Assembly (NCBI RefSeq): GCF_000739435.1
Contig: NZ_CP009159.1
Coordinates: 1,426,001-1,490,000, forward strand
Length of the DNA stretch: 64,000 bases
Reading direction: 5' to 3'
DNA from: Actinobacillus suis ATCC 33415
Lineage (GTDB): Bacteria > Pseudomonadota > Gammaproteobacteria > Enterobacterales > Pasteurellaceae
The first letter of the stretch is position 1. Each line of letters begins with the position of its first letter. The position numbers and the translations under genes are program-made. Shown piece by piece: positions 38,141-47,839 of the stretch. A model generated the notes under the pieces. That model was not told the DNA's origin. It was given only the letters and a program-made list of their open reading frames with translations, and did not search any database.

Positions 38141-41100
38141 ATGCAACAATATCATCTTCTCCCTAGCACTTCGATTCGCCCTACTCTTAGTCAACACTAT
38201 CGCATTGATGAGACTGAACTTGTGCAGCAGCTTTTAACTGAAGCAAGAACGGATGAGCATCAACCGAATATTAAAGCGCTAACCCGTCAGCTTGTCGAAA
38301 AGGTGCGAGCTAATCGCCAAAAAGCCAGTGGTGTCGATGCGTTGATGCACGAGTTTTCGCTTTCAAGCCAAGAAGGCATCGCTTTAATGTGTTTAGCTGA
38401 AGCTCTACTGCGTATTCCCGATCAAGCGACCCAAGACAAACTGATTAAAGATAAAATCGCAAAAGGTGATTGGAAGTCGCATATAGGCAAAAGCCCGTCT
38501 CTGTTTGTGAATGCTTCCGCTTGGGGGCTAGTGTTTACCGGTAAAGTGCTTTTGCTGTCTGAAACTTCACTTTCCCAAACGCTTATTCAACTCATCAATA
38601 AAGGCGGAGAGCCGATTATCCGCCAAGGAATGGATTTTGCAATGCGCTTGCTCGGCAAACAATTCGTTACCGGTGAAACCATTCAAATTGCCCTTAAAAA
38701 TAGCGAATCTCGTTTTAACAAAGGCTTCCGCTTTACCTACGATATGCTTGGAGAGTCGGCATTTACCGAAGAAGATGCCAAACGCTACTATCAAGATTAT
38801 GTTTCTTCCGTGCATGCGGTCGGTGCAGTATCAAAAGGACTTGGCGTTTATCAGTCATCCGGTATATCGGTAAAACTCTCCGCTATTCACCCTCGCTACT
38901 CGCTGGCACAACACGATCGCGTTGTCACAGAACTCTATCCTCGTTTACGTGATTTATGTTTACTCGCCAAACGCTATGATATCGGCATCAATATTGATGC
39001 TGAAGAAGCTGATCGCTTAGAAATCTCACTCGACCTTATCGACCGTTTATTAGATGAGCCGGCACTTGCAGGATTTGATGGTATTGGCTTTGTCGTGCAA
39101 GCCTACCAAAAACGCTGTTTATCTGTGATTGACTATCTCATTGAAAAAGCTCGAGAAAAACAACGTAAGCTAATGATTCGTTTAGTGAAAGGTGCATATT
39201 GGGATGCTGAAATCAAACGAGCGCAAGCAGACTGTGCCAGCGGTTATCCGGTTTTCTCACGTAAAGTGCATACCGATTTAAATTACATTGCCTGTGCTAA
39301 AAAATTACTCGGCGCCCAAGATGTGATCTATCCACAATTCGCCACCCACAACGCACAAACGCTCGCCACTATTTATCATCTTGCCAAAGGTAAAAAATTT
39401 GAATTTCAATGCTTACACGGTATGGGAGAAACCTTATACGACCAAGTGGTCGGCAAAGAAAACCTTGATATTCAATGCCGTGTTTATGCGCCGGTTGGTT
39501 CTTACCAAACCTTATTAGCCTATTTGGTTCGCCGTTTATTAGAAAACGGTTCAAACAGTTCATTTGTCAATCAATTGGTTGACGAGCGAGTATCGGTCGA
39601 AAGCTTAACCGAAGATCCGGTGCTGAAAGCGGAAAAAACCGCAGGCTCAATGCACCCGAAAATTCCATTACCTCGCCACTTATTTAACGATCGTATTAAT
39701 TCGCAAGGTTACGATCTCAGCGATGCGGTGCAGCTTGAACGCCTCCAAACACAGCTCAATCAGCTGGCAAAAGTGCAATACAAAGCTTATCCGTTACTAG
39801 CCGACAGCTACTATGAAGGTAGTACCGCCAAACCGATTTTCAATCCGGCATTGAATACCCAACAAGTCGGTGAAGTCATTTTCGCTCACTCGTCAGATGT
39901 CGAAAAAGCTTTTGCCATTGCCGAACAAAATCAGACCGCTTGGCAAGCGACTCCGCCAGCGCAAAGGGCATCAATTCTCGAAAAGTTCGCTGATTTACTA
40001 GAAAGCAATATGCCGACTTTATTCGATCTTGCAATTCGAGAAGCAGGTAAAACACTGAATAATGCGATTGCGGAAGTCAGAGAAGCGGTCGATTTTTGCC
40101 GTTATTATGCAAATGAAGTGAAGCGCAATCCGCAGGCTTACCAAAATCCAAGAGGAATTATCGTTGCGATTAGCCCGTGGAACTTCCCATTGGCGATTTT
40201 TACCGGTGAAGTCGTTTCCGCTTTAGTTGCCGGTAATGTGGTGTTGGCTAAGCCGGCGGAACAAACTTCCTTAATGGCTCATTATGCGGTGGAATTATGC
40301 TATCAAGCAGGTATTCCAAAAGGTGTTTTGCAATGTTTACCGGGTAGCGGAGCGGAAATCGGTAATCAACTGACTTCCGATCCTAGAGTGGACGGCGTAA
40401 TTTTTACCGGCTCGACCGAAACTGCCAAAACCATCAACCGCAATTTGCAAAAACAAACCAAAATCGTACCGCTTATTGCGGAAACCGGCGGACAAAACGC
40501 CTTGATTATGGATAGCTCCGCGCTCGGCGAACAAGTGGTGGCGGATGTACTTAACTCGGCGTTTGATTCGGCTGGGCAACGTTGTTCGGCACTTCGTGTA
40601 CTTTATCTGCAAGAAGATGTAGCTGATCACATTCTCACGATGCTTAAAGGTGCAATGGCAGAGTTGCGTGTCGGCAAACCGCAATTACTGAATACCGATA
40701 TTGGCCCGGTGATCGATCGCACGGCACAAAGTCGCTTACTAGCGCATATTGAAAAAATGAAAGCGGTGGCAAAATCGTACTATCAAGTGCCGATTGCAGC
40801 GGAGGTGGAACAGAGCGGAATTTTCGTACCGCCAACCTTACTTGAAATCGATCACATTTCACAAATCGAACATGAAGTGTTTGGCCCAGTACTACACGTG
40901 ATTCGCTTTAGTGCCACCCAATTCGAACAAATTATTGATGACATTAACTCAACCGGCTTCGGCTTAACCAGCGGTTTACATAGCCGTATTGATACCACCA
41001 TTAATCAATGGCTCAACAAAGTACATGCTGGTAACTTATATGTTAATCGTAATACGGTTGGTGCGGTGGTCGGCGTGCAACCGTTCGGCGGCATGGGGCT

Positions 41101-41734
41101 TTCCGGTACAGGACCAAAAGCCGGCGGGCCGCTTTATTTACAACGTTTGGTAAAAAGCGAGGCTTGGACGCTTACTGATTTAGAAGGCGAAACGCTTATA
41201 GAAACGGATAAACTTGCACAAGCTATTCGCCAAACACTTAGCAACGAGCAACAAAGTGAAGCATTAACACTCTTGCAAACTTTATGCAAAAAATCACCGC
41301 TTGCAAAAGTGTTTAAAATGCAAGGCATTACCGGCGAAAATAACTATTTACGCTTTGAAGCTCGTCCAATGATTGCAGTAAGTAATGGCTCACTACTCGA
41401 ACAAATCAAAGCAATGATTGCTATTGTGGTATGCGGCAGCAAAGCTGTGGTTAAAGAGGGTTCGCCGTTAGCGGAATACGCACATCAATTTGCCGAATAC
41501 TTGATGATAACAGACGACTTCAATAATCTTTCGGCATTAAGTGTAATGATTGTACTTGAGCAGCTTTCCACGCAAGAACGTCAAAATTATGCCGAGCGCA
41601 ACGGTGCGATTTTAACTTATGTGGAAAGCCTTGAATTGGCGCTTTCATTGTTACCGCTGGTACACGAAAAATCGATCAGCATTAACACCGCAGCCGCCGG
41701 TGGTAATGCAACTTTGATGAGTGAAATGGATTAG
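38141..41734 (+). CDS. putA: Bifunctional proline dehydrogenase / P5C dehydrogenase PutA (no DNA-binding domain)
   Basis: This 1197-residue flavoenzyme oxidises proline to glutamate. The proline dehydrogenase barrel spans about residues 230-490 (GFVVQAYQKR, RLVKGAYWD near 347). The aldehyde dehydrogenase domain is at about 560-1010, with AETGGQNA (Glu near 781) and the catalytic Cys in AGQRCSALRVL (near 815). A C-terminal ALDH-like extension follows. E. coli PutA (1320 residues) opens with a ribbon-helix-helix repressor domain; this protein begins directly at the linker (YHLLPSTSIRP), so it cannot autoregulate putP/putA. The start is well supported by CCGAGGAGCCC eight bases upstream. A strong terminator follows. 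Confidence 0.96.
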   Translation: MQQYHLLPSTSIRPTLSQHYRIDETELVQQLLTEARTDEHQPNIKALTRQLVEKVRANRQKASGVDALMHEFSLSSQEGIALMCLAEALLRIPDQATQDKLIKDKIAKGDWKSHIGKSPSLFVNASAWGLVFTGKVLLLSETSLSQTLIQLINKGGEPIIRQGMDFAMRLLGKQFVTGETIQIALKNSESRFNKGFRFTYDMLGESAFTEEDAKRYYQDYVSSVHAVGAVSKGLGVYQSSGISVKLSAIHPRYSLAQHDRVVTELYPRLRDLCLLAKRYDIGINIDAEEADRLEISLDLIDRLLDEPALAGFDGIGFVVQAYQKRCLSVIDYLIEKAREKQRKLMIRLVKGAYWDAEIKRAQADCASGYPVFSRKVHTDLNYIACAKKLLGAQDVIYPQFATHNAQTLATIYHLAKGKKFEFQCLHGMGETLYDQVVGKENLDIQCRVYAPVGSYQTLLAYLVRRLLENGSNSSFVNQLVDERVSVESLTEDPVLKAEKTAGSMHPKIPLPRHLFNDRINSQGYDLSDAVQLERLQTQLNQLAKVQYKAYPLLADSYYEGSTAKPIFNPALNTQQVGEVIFAHSSDVEKAFAIAEQNQTAWQATPPAQRASILEKFADLLESNMPTLFDLAIREAGKTLNNAIAEVREAVDFCRYYANEVKRNPQAYQNPRGIIVAISPWNFPLAIFTGEVVSALVAGNVVLAKPAEQTSLMAHYAVELCYQAGIPKGVLQCLPGSGAEIGNQLTSDPRVDGVIFTGSTETAKTINRNLQKQTKIVPLIAETGGQNALIMDSSALGEQVVADVLNSAFDSAGQRCSALRVLYLQEDVADHILTMLKGAMAELRVGKPQLLNTDIGPVIDRTAQSRLLAHIEKMKAVAKSYYQVPIAAEVEQSGIFVPPTLLEIDHISQIEHEVFGPVLHVIRFSATQFEQIIDDINSTGFGLTSGLHSRIDTTINQWLNKVHAGNLYVNRNTVGAVVGVQPFGGMGLSGTGPKAGGPLYLQRLVKSEAWTLTDLEGETLIETDKLAQAIRQTLSNEQQSEALTLLQTLCKKSPLAKVFKMQGITGENNYLRFEARPMIAVSNGSLLEQIKAMIAIVVCGSKAVVKEGSPLAEYAHQFAEYLMITDDFNNLSALSVMIVLEQLSTQERQNYAERNGAILTYVESLELALSLLPLVHEKSISINTAAAGGNATLMSEMD

Positions 41735-41760
41735 CATGGCATAAATCATGCTTAATATTT

Positions 41761-41790
41761 ATCCCCTTAGCAATAAACTGAGGGGATTTT
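41761..41790 (+). terminator. Terminator after putA
   Basis: ATCCCCTTAG (41761-41770) pairs with CTGAGGGGAT (41778-41787), with a seven-base loop and T-rich tail. Confidence 0.88.
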
Positions 41791-41824
41791 TATTTTCTGT
41801 TTAGCAAGTCATTTTCTTTTCAGC

Positions 41825-41830
41825 TATAAT
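41825..41830 (+). promoter_or_regulatory. -10 element upstream of uraA-like gene
   Basis: TATAAT at 41825-41830, with a weak TTAGCA/TAGCAA -35 about 17-18 bases upstream. This leaves a leader of about 57 bases containing TATCCCGTGAGGTAG, whose role I could not establish. Confidence 0.4.
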
Positions 41831-41893
41831 GCGCCGACTATCCCGTGAGGTAGTGTTTACGTATGTTAATTCAAACCGAGAGTTGAAACAAAA

Positions 41894-43120
41894 ATGACAA
41901 ATCAAACTATCAGCACACCTAAACAGGTGTTTGTTGGCTTACAAATGCTATTTGTGGCATTTGGTGCTTTAGTATTAATGCCGTTAATTACCGGCTTAGA
42001 TCCTAATACAGCCCTCCTTACTGCCGGTATCGGTACCCTACTTTTCCAACTTTGTACTAAAGGTCAAGTGCCTATTTTCCTTGCCTCTTCCTTCGCATTT
42101 ATTGCACCGATTCAATACGGCGTACAACAATGGGGCATCCCAACCACCATGGGCGGTTTAGTATTTACCGGTTTCGTTTACTTCGTATTAAGTTCATTAG
42201 TGAAATGGAAAGGGGCAAATATCCTTGAAAAACTGTTCCCGCCGGTAGTGGTTGGGCCGGTAATTATTATTATCGGTTTAGGCTTAGCTCCGACTGCGGT
42301 GGATATAGCGTTAGGCAAAGGCACAACCATTGAGCCGAATACCGCATTACTGATTTCGATGGCAACCCTAATTACAACACTTATCGTGGCGGTCTTTGCT
42401 AAAGGTTTAATGAAATTAGTCCCGATTATGTTCGGAATTGTGGTTGGTTATATCCTTTCGCTCGTGTTCGGCATCATTGATTTTAGCCCGGTAACTAATG
42501 CCGCTTGGTTTAGCTTACCGAAGCTCACCACGCCGGAATTTAAGTTAGAAGCGATTCTTTACTTATTACCTATCGCCCTAGCACCGGCAGTCGAACACGT
42601 CGGCGGCATTATGGCGATCAGTTCAGTAACCGGTAAAGATTTTATGAATAAACCGGGTTTACACCGCACATTATTAGGTGATGGCGTTGCAACCTCTGCC
42701 GCAGCATTTTTAGGCGGCCCACCAAATACTACTTATGCGGAAGTTACCGGTGCGGTTATGCTCACCAAAAACTTTAACCCACGTGTAATGACCTTTGCCG
42801 CTATTTGGGCTATTGCCATTTCATTCTGCGGCAAAGTCGGCGCATTCTTACAAACCATCCCGGGCGTAGTGATGGGCGGCATTATGATGTTAGTTTTCGG
42901 CTCTATTGCGGCAGTTGGTATGAGTACCTTAATTCGTGCCAAAGTGGATATGGGCGAAGCTCGCAACCTCTGTATCGTTTCAGTAGTCATGACCTTCGGC
43001 ATCGGCGGTATGTTGATCAATGTCGGCGAATTCTCACTGAAAGGCATCAGCCTCTGCGCAATCGCCGCAATCGTGATGAACTTACTTCTCCCAAAAGAAG
43101 CGGCTAAAAAAGCAGAATAA
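41894..43120 (+). CDS. uraA: Uracil permease (NCS2 family, UraA-like)
   Basis: This 408-residue inner-membrane nucleobase:H+ symporter has 12-14 hydrophobic segments. NCS2/UraA features: LPIALAPAVEHVGGIMAISSVTGK (substrate and proton-coupling Glu/His, about residue 229-252) and FLGGPPNTTYAEVTGA (about 274-289). It imports uracil. It is monocistronic: upp is not adjacent. An inverted uptake-signal hairpin follows and separates it from the minus-strand CDI tail. This marks the boundary between core chromosome and accessory region. Confidence 0.92.
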   Translation: MTNQTISTPKQVFVGLQMLFVAFGALVLMPLITGLDPNTALLTAGIGTLLFQLCTKGQVPIFLASSFAFIAPIQYGVQQWGIPTTMGGLVFTGFVYFVLSSLVKWKGANILEKLFPPVVVGPVIIIIGLGLAPTAVDIALGKGTTIEPNTALLISMATLITTLIVAVFAKGLMKLVPIMFGIVVGYILSLVFGIIDFSPVTNAAWFSLPKLTTPEFKLEAILYLLPIALAPAVEHVGGIMAISSVTGKDFMNKPGLHRTLLGDGVATSAAAFLGGPPNTTYAEVTGAVMLTKNFNPRVMTFAAIWAIAISFCGKVGAFLQTIPGVVMGGIMMLVFGSIAAVGMSTLIRAKVDMGEARNLCIVSVVMTFGIGGMLINVGEFSLKGISLCAIAAIVMNLLLPKEAAKKAE

Positions 43121-43142
43121 TTTTTAACGTTCTTCTTATAAA

Positions 43143-43207
43143 ACAAGCGGTCAAATTTCACCAAAAATTTGCAAATTGCAAAAAAGTTAGGAAATTTGAC
43201 CGCTCGA
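43143..43207. repeat. CDI-module boundary repeat, copy 1 (inverted uptake-signal hairpin)
   Basis: ACAAGCGGTCAAATTT...AAATTTGACCGCT with the shared middle AAAAATTTGCAAATTGCAAAA. It is nearly identical over about 60 bases to copies at 45734 and 47710. It also acts as the convergent terminator between uraA and the last immunity candidate. Confidence 0.85.
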
Positions 43208-43253
43208 AGTTTCTACAAAATAAGATAAATACCTTTGTCAATTCTGCTTATAT

Positions 43254-44081
43254 TCACCACTTTAAAAAGGAAAAAAATGATTTTTTCTCCACTTTTCCGG
43301 CTAACAATTCTTTAACAAACTCGGGCTTTTCTTCTTCTGAAATATACTCATAAAACGAATAAATCACCTCTTCAGGTGTATATTCCTTTTCTCTTGCATC
43401 ACAAACCATTTTTAACCAATAAAGCATTTCTGTTGGACGCCCCATTGAATAAAGCATCTGTAAGTGCTTTTCTAAAAATGGCTTTGCTGCTTTCTCCAAT
43501 TGCTCCACCGTAAATTTATTTTCATAAAAATGCAGGCAATATGCATAAGCAAGCCTATAACCACTCATATTCTTATTCAACTTAAGCAGTTTATCACCTT
43601 TCACAGACTGATAAAGTTTGATTGCTTTTTCATATTCTTGAGCTTGAATATAGTGCAAAAGTGATAATGCAAAGATTTCTTTATCATCACGACTCATACC
43701 CTTTGAATAATCTTCGTTACCATAAAGCTCTTCTCGCCATTTCAAAGACTTTTTCCATAACTCAACATCATTTACTCCCGTATTTATCCAAGTAGCAAAT
43801 GCCAAAGCTGAGTTTAAATTATTTTGATGGAATGCAAGAGAACCAAAGCATTCATTGTTATCTATTCCCTCAGATATCCAATCTATAATTCTAGGTAAGA
43901 AAGGCTTATATAATTTTTTATATCCAACGCTATATCCGTAGACTACCATATCTAGATCATGAATTGATGAGTTTCCAATAAATTTTTGATCTATAGCTTT
44001 TTGTTTTTTTATAAAAGAATAATTGAATCCACTTTTATAATAAGCGTCTTTTTTCCTAATTAAAGTTTCCTTAAAACTCAT
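43254..44081 (-). CDS. Candidate immunity protein for the adjacent CdiA-CT nuclease toxin
   Basis: This intact 275-residue protein has no signal peptide and is predicted to be mostly alpha-helical. Stretches such as ALSLLHYIQAQEYEKAIKLY look like helical (TPR-like) repeats. I do not recognise the family. It starts 11 bases after the stop of the toxin fragment at 44093-44794, in the position of a cdiI gene, so it probably neutralises that toxin in the cytoplasm; this is inference from position only. It is the only immunity gene in the displaced-module tail, besides the 47290-47652 frame, without an obvious break. Confidence 0.7.
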   Translation of the reverse strand: MSFKETLIRKKDAYYKSGFNYSFIKKQKAIDQKFIGNSSIHDLDMVVYGYSVGYKKLYKPFLPRIIDWISEGIDNNECFGSLAFHQNNLNSALAFATWINTGVNDVELWKKSLKWREELYGNEDYSKGMSRDDKEIFALSLLHYIQAQEYEKAIKLYQSVKGDKLLKLNKNMSGYRLAYAYCLHFYENKFTVEQLEKAAKPFLEKHLQMLYSMGRPTEMLYWLKMVCDAREKEYTPEEVIYSFYEYISEEEKPEFVKELLAGKVEKKSFFSFLKW

Positions 44082-44092
44082 ATATTCTTTCC

Positions 44093-44794
44093 TTACTCAC
44101 ATTTTTGATTGTTGCAATATTTTTGAGTTACAGAATTTTTTACCTTACTATATCCAACTGTATGGGTTGTAAAGTTCCCTATTTTTAAATTCTGTATAGC
44201 TTTGTCTTTAACGTGTTCAGAAATAATCTTAGTATTTGAAATTTCTTCTATTGCCTCTCTAATTGCATTATTACGAGTATTTTCTCTAGAAAAAGTTGGA
44301 GATTCTCTTCCTTTGGTTAATGATGTTCTTACTTTACTATCCCAAAGTTCAACCTCTCCTGTTTTCGTATTAACAGAAATTACATCACTACCATTTGTAC
44401 CTGTTGAATTCCCCCATTTTATTACTTGTCTATTTGGAGTTTCTTGAATGCTATTCGCTAAATTTATTTCTCCACGATAACCATTAATATCTTTCCATTC
44501 TTGATACACCGAATTACCTTTTGCTTTTTGTGGAACAAAACCATAACCTGCTTTTGGTTCAGGAAGATTAGGGTGCAATTCAATGCCATTGAAAACAACT
44601 TTTGGATAATTCGCCGGTACCCCTGTAACCTTAGCTCCATATTTAGCAGATGTCGCTCCTCTGATAGAGCCAACAAGTTCCGCAAAATTCTTAAAGAGCA
44701 TTAGGTTTTCAACTTTAGATTTTGCCGCTTCTAACGGAATATTTTCTGCTTTTGCAATACCTAAAGCTACTTTCTCTATATACCGAATCCGCAT
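44093..44794 (-). pseudogene. Orphan CdiA-CT toxin domain, probable PD-(D/E)XK nuclease (frameshifted from its pretoxin)
   Basis: A frame of 233 codons forming the C-terminal toxin of a displaced cdiA module. GSDVISV (Asp) followed by GEVELWDSKVR (Glu...D-x-K) fits the PD-(D/E)XK nuclease signature, common among CDI DNases and tRNases; this is motif-level inference. It is out of frame with the pretoxin part (44715-45794): the two fit if one TA is added to the TATATA at 44777-44782, giving DSVYIEKVALG. It has no own start signal. Without a secretion domain it could only act if recombined onto cdiA. Confidence 0.65.
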
Positions 44795-45794
44795 CTTTTC
44801 CTCGTAAAATTTGCTCTACATTGGCAAAATCATTAGGAAAAATATCTTTTAACTGTCCTCGGTAAGAAAAATATTCTTCATAACCACGTTGAGCATATTG
44901 AGCAGTCCTAGCTAATGATAAACATTGCTCACTACTTACTTGCTTACAAGCATCTCTAATTTCTTGATTGCGTTTCTCATCAATTCGATTAATTTCCTCT
45001 AAACGAGCTAAGTCATCTTTTGTAGCTGTACCTTCTACTTTTTTACGTTGTAAAACCATTTTTTCTTTGGCTTCATTAATAAATAAATAGTTATTCTCCA
45101 CCGCCCTTTTTGCCGTTTCTATCCCTTGTAAGGTTGCTGCCGTATTACCGCCCACCGCATTACCAACTAAAGCACCCGATAATTGACCTGCAACACTCAG
45201 TAACTCCCGCTCTTCTTCACTTAATTGGCTTGCTTCTTTGTTAAAAACCACTTCCGATAATAACATCGCACTCGCTTCGCCCGCCATGCCTGATGCCGCT
45301 CCCGCTAGCGCATTATTACCCGAAATGCCCGCCTCCAATGCCGAAAGCGCTGCATGAGCTAATAAGTTGGCTGTCTTATTATCCGAGGTATATTTGTGAA
45401 TCTGTGCATTTAACTCCGGAGATATTGCCGTCGCCGCTACTTCTCCCGCACTACCGCCTGATAATATCGCACCCAGCGTCACCGCGACCGTATCTAACTT
45501 ACGTTTTGAAGCCCCTCTTTCTCGCCAGCTTTCTTCTTTCGCTTTCGCTTCAGTGTAAACTCGTTCCTTTTGTGATATGTCTTCTTCTGAAGCTCCTGTG
45601 CGTCTCGCTTTAGCCAACGCCTTCTCCGCCGCATTCACTTCTTCCTCTGCCGCTTTCTGCTTCCGTTCGGAATAGCTATCTACTGCACCACGCCGGCGCT
45701 CGACTCCTGTGAGAGCCCAAAGAAAACACAAAAACAAGCGGTCAAATTTCACTAAAAATTTGCAAATTGCAAAAAATTTTAGAAATTTGGTCAC
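44715..45794 (-). pseudogene. Orphan CdiA pretoxin fragment with VENN motif
   Basis: About 330 codons of CdiA-type pretoxin sequence: a coiled coil (SYSERKQKAAEEEVNAAEKA) and an Ala/Gly-rich helical region (AALSALEAGISGNNALAGAAS). Then comes AVENNYL, the VENN motif (45090-45101) that marks the start of the exchangeable toxin. It lacks a start codon: the first about 30 codons of the frame run through the boundary repeat and are not CdiA sequence. It reads into the toxin at 44093-44794 after a two-base slip. It is a displaced, silent cdiA C-terminal cassette. Confidence 0.75.
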
Positions 45795-45798
45795 TTGT
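45717..45798. repeat. CDI-module boundary repeat, copy 2
   Basis: CCCAAAGAAAACACAAAAACAAGCGGTC (partial quote: CCCAAAGAAAA then ACAAGCGGTC at 45734) continuing to AAATTTGGTCACTTGT. The right arm is degenerate. It shares its left flank as well as the hairpin with copy 3 at 47690-47771. Confidence 0.85.
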
Positions 45799-45812
45799 AT
45801 TTGCTATAAGAA

Positions 45813-46275
<463 letters not shown>

Positions 46276-46284
46276 TATTACCTC

Positions 46285-46554
46285 CTATTTAAACTCTAGA
46301 TCTTTAGGGACTTTTAAAGGGTTATTTTTGTCCCCACTACTTCCCGACCAATGATACTCATCATTAGTACCAAAAAATCTATGAATATTTCCATCTGAGT
46401 CTTTTGCATAACGTGTAATCTTATTTGCATCAACTTTATATTCGATAGAATTTCTAAAAAGTTCTAATGAATTTCTAGGCTCTATCTCAACATTTGGATA
46501 TAGAATTGCAAGACATCTATCCTTTTTATTCGACTTATTTGAGAAATCAAATTG
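46285..46554 (-). pseudogene. Orphan CdiA-CT toxin tail homologous to the active toxin
   Basis: About 89 codons, open from 46554 to a TAG at 46285-46287. They match the end of the active CdiA: QFDFSNKSNKKDRCLAILYPN (active: QVDFAKKSNKVDRGSAIPYPN), IEPRNSLELFRNS (identical) and SDGNIHRFF...YHWSGSSGD (active: SQGNIHQFN...WHWAGRTGR). A TGA immediately precedes the homologous part, and about 25 residues are missing between YPN and IEPRN. It is a degenerate former toxin C-terminus with the Imm42-like remnant starting 10 bases downstream. Confidence 0.7.
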
Positions 46555-46617
46555 TCATGTTCTACTAAATGAAAGCCAAACACATCCAATATATCTTATA
46601 ATCTAAGATTCAAACTT

Positions 46618-47236
46618 TTACCTAAGACAGGAGATATCAATCTTATCTAAAATATTCTTCTCTCTTCCCATTATTACCAATTCAAATGTTGGAAATCCAT
46701 CCTCACTCAAGAAAAAGCATACAAACTCTCCATTTCCTAATCTATTGTTAATCCAGTCATTATAATCATTAGTCTTTTCATTATGATTGTCATATAAATC
46801 TGTAGAACAATATAAAATATCACAATTCATAATTAAGTCATTTAATAAGCTTTTTTCTGAAATAAACACATCTCCATCCAATAAGAAACTCAATTTATTT
46901 CCACTCTCTTTTTTAACCTCATTTTTATCCTTTATTAGATCAATATCAACACCATAACCTTTTAATATCCCCCACCCACCTTTATAGTTGATAATCTTAT
47001 TATTTGGCTGATCATTTAAATAAGTCATTACCTTAACATTATTATTTCCTCCCAATAAAAGAAATTTATCAAAAATAAAACGCAATAACTCATATTTACT
47101 CATTGTATCTTTAGATATCTCGATACTCTTTGCTAAAACACCTTCTGCCGGAAAAAAAATACATACTTTTAAAATCTGCAATATCATTATTCTTAGAAAT
47201 ATCCTGCGCTTTTCTAATTACAATATTAGTAGTCAT
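46618..47236 (-). pseudogene. Immunity-type gene frameshifted at a T8 run
   Basis: The ATG at 47236 starts MTTNIVIRKAQDISKNND and runs to a T8 tract (A8 at 47152-47159 on plus). There it loses frame; with seven bases it would continue as SMYFFPAEGVLAKSIEISKD to the stop at 46618, a protein of about 205 residues. AT content and position match the immunity genes around it. No toxin gene is directly upstream now: another immunity-type frame is. The family is unknown to me. Sequence after the break (LLGGNNNVKVMTYLNDQPNN, CFFLSEDGFPTFELVIMG) shows no catalytic motif. Confidence 0.6.
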
Positions 47237-47289
47237 AATGGTTTCCTAATTTCGTATCTTTCTTCAGTGATTAGGCTTTACTTAAAATA

Positions 47290-47652
47290 TCATTTCTTTA
47301 TTTTAGGTTGACAATCAAATTCATCTAAAAAAATATCTTCTTTAAAAAACAATCTCGCCAATACATATTTAAATCTCTCATACCTAGCATAAATATCTAA
47401 ATCATTAATCTCAAAACGCCCCCAATTAGACACCATCATTAACTCAATAATCCTCATAACTCCTATTAATATATCTTGCTCTAGCTCTCCTTTTTCACTA
47501 TACATTCTAGCTATATTCAATAAGGATTTTTCTAATTTAAAATATTCAAAATCATTCCATTCGGAATAATCCAGCCATCTTCCAATGAAAGAATTACCAT
47601 CATATTCTTTAAAAAAAGTAATATTTCGATAAAAATCATTTAAATCATCCAT
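47290..47652 (-). CDS. Small immunity-type protein (Imm41-like)
   Basis: This 120-residue acidic protein has no signal peptide and begins DDLNDFYRNITFFKEYDGNS, with GRWLDYSEWNDFEYFKLE following. This resembles, from memory, immunity protein family Imm41 seen downstream of CDI and other polymorphic toxins; I hold this loosely. The C-terminus is somewhat short of what I recall, so it may be slightly truncated. The start codon lies next to a C6 run (47661-47666). It is separated from the active cdiI by boundary repeat copy 3 and has no toxin gene of its own nearby, so it may be an orphan immunity gene protecting against siblings. Confidence 0.6.
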   Translation of the reverse strand: MDDLNDFYRNITFFKEYDGNSFIGRWLDYSEWNDFEYFKLEKSLLNIARMYSEKGELEQDILIGVMRIIELMMVSNWGRFEINDLDIYARYERFKYVLARLFFKEDIFLDEFDCQPKIKK

Positions 47653-47689
47653 TTATTAATCCCCCCAACAGCACTCGCCTCTTGCCTAG

Positions 47690-47771
47690 ATCCCAAAGAA
47701 AATACAAAAACAAGCGGTCAAATTTCGCTAAAAACTTGCAAATTGCAAAAGATTTTGGAAACTTGACCGCC
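47690..47771. repeat. CDI-module boundary repeat, copy 3
   Basis: CCCAAAGAAAATACAAAA then ACAAGCGGTCAAATTTCG (from 47710), TTGCAAATTGCAAAA and GGAAACTTGACCGCC. It lies directly after the active cdiI and is the first boundary between active locus and displaced modules. Confidence 0.85.
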
Positions 47772-47839
47772 TAAGTTTTGTTATTTCCTCTTATAAAAGA
47801 TCTATATTCACTCTCTAGGGAATATTAATATATATCATG

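Noticed and set aside
41831-41893. Riboswitch in the uraA-like leader
   Set aside because: TATCCCGTGAGGTAG looks faintly like a purine-riboswitch string, but the leader is only about 57 bases and lacks the conserved junction.
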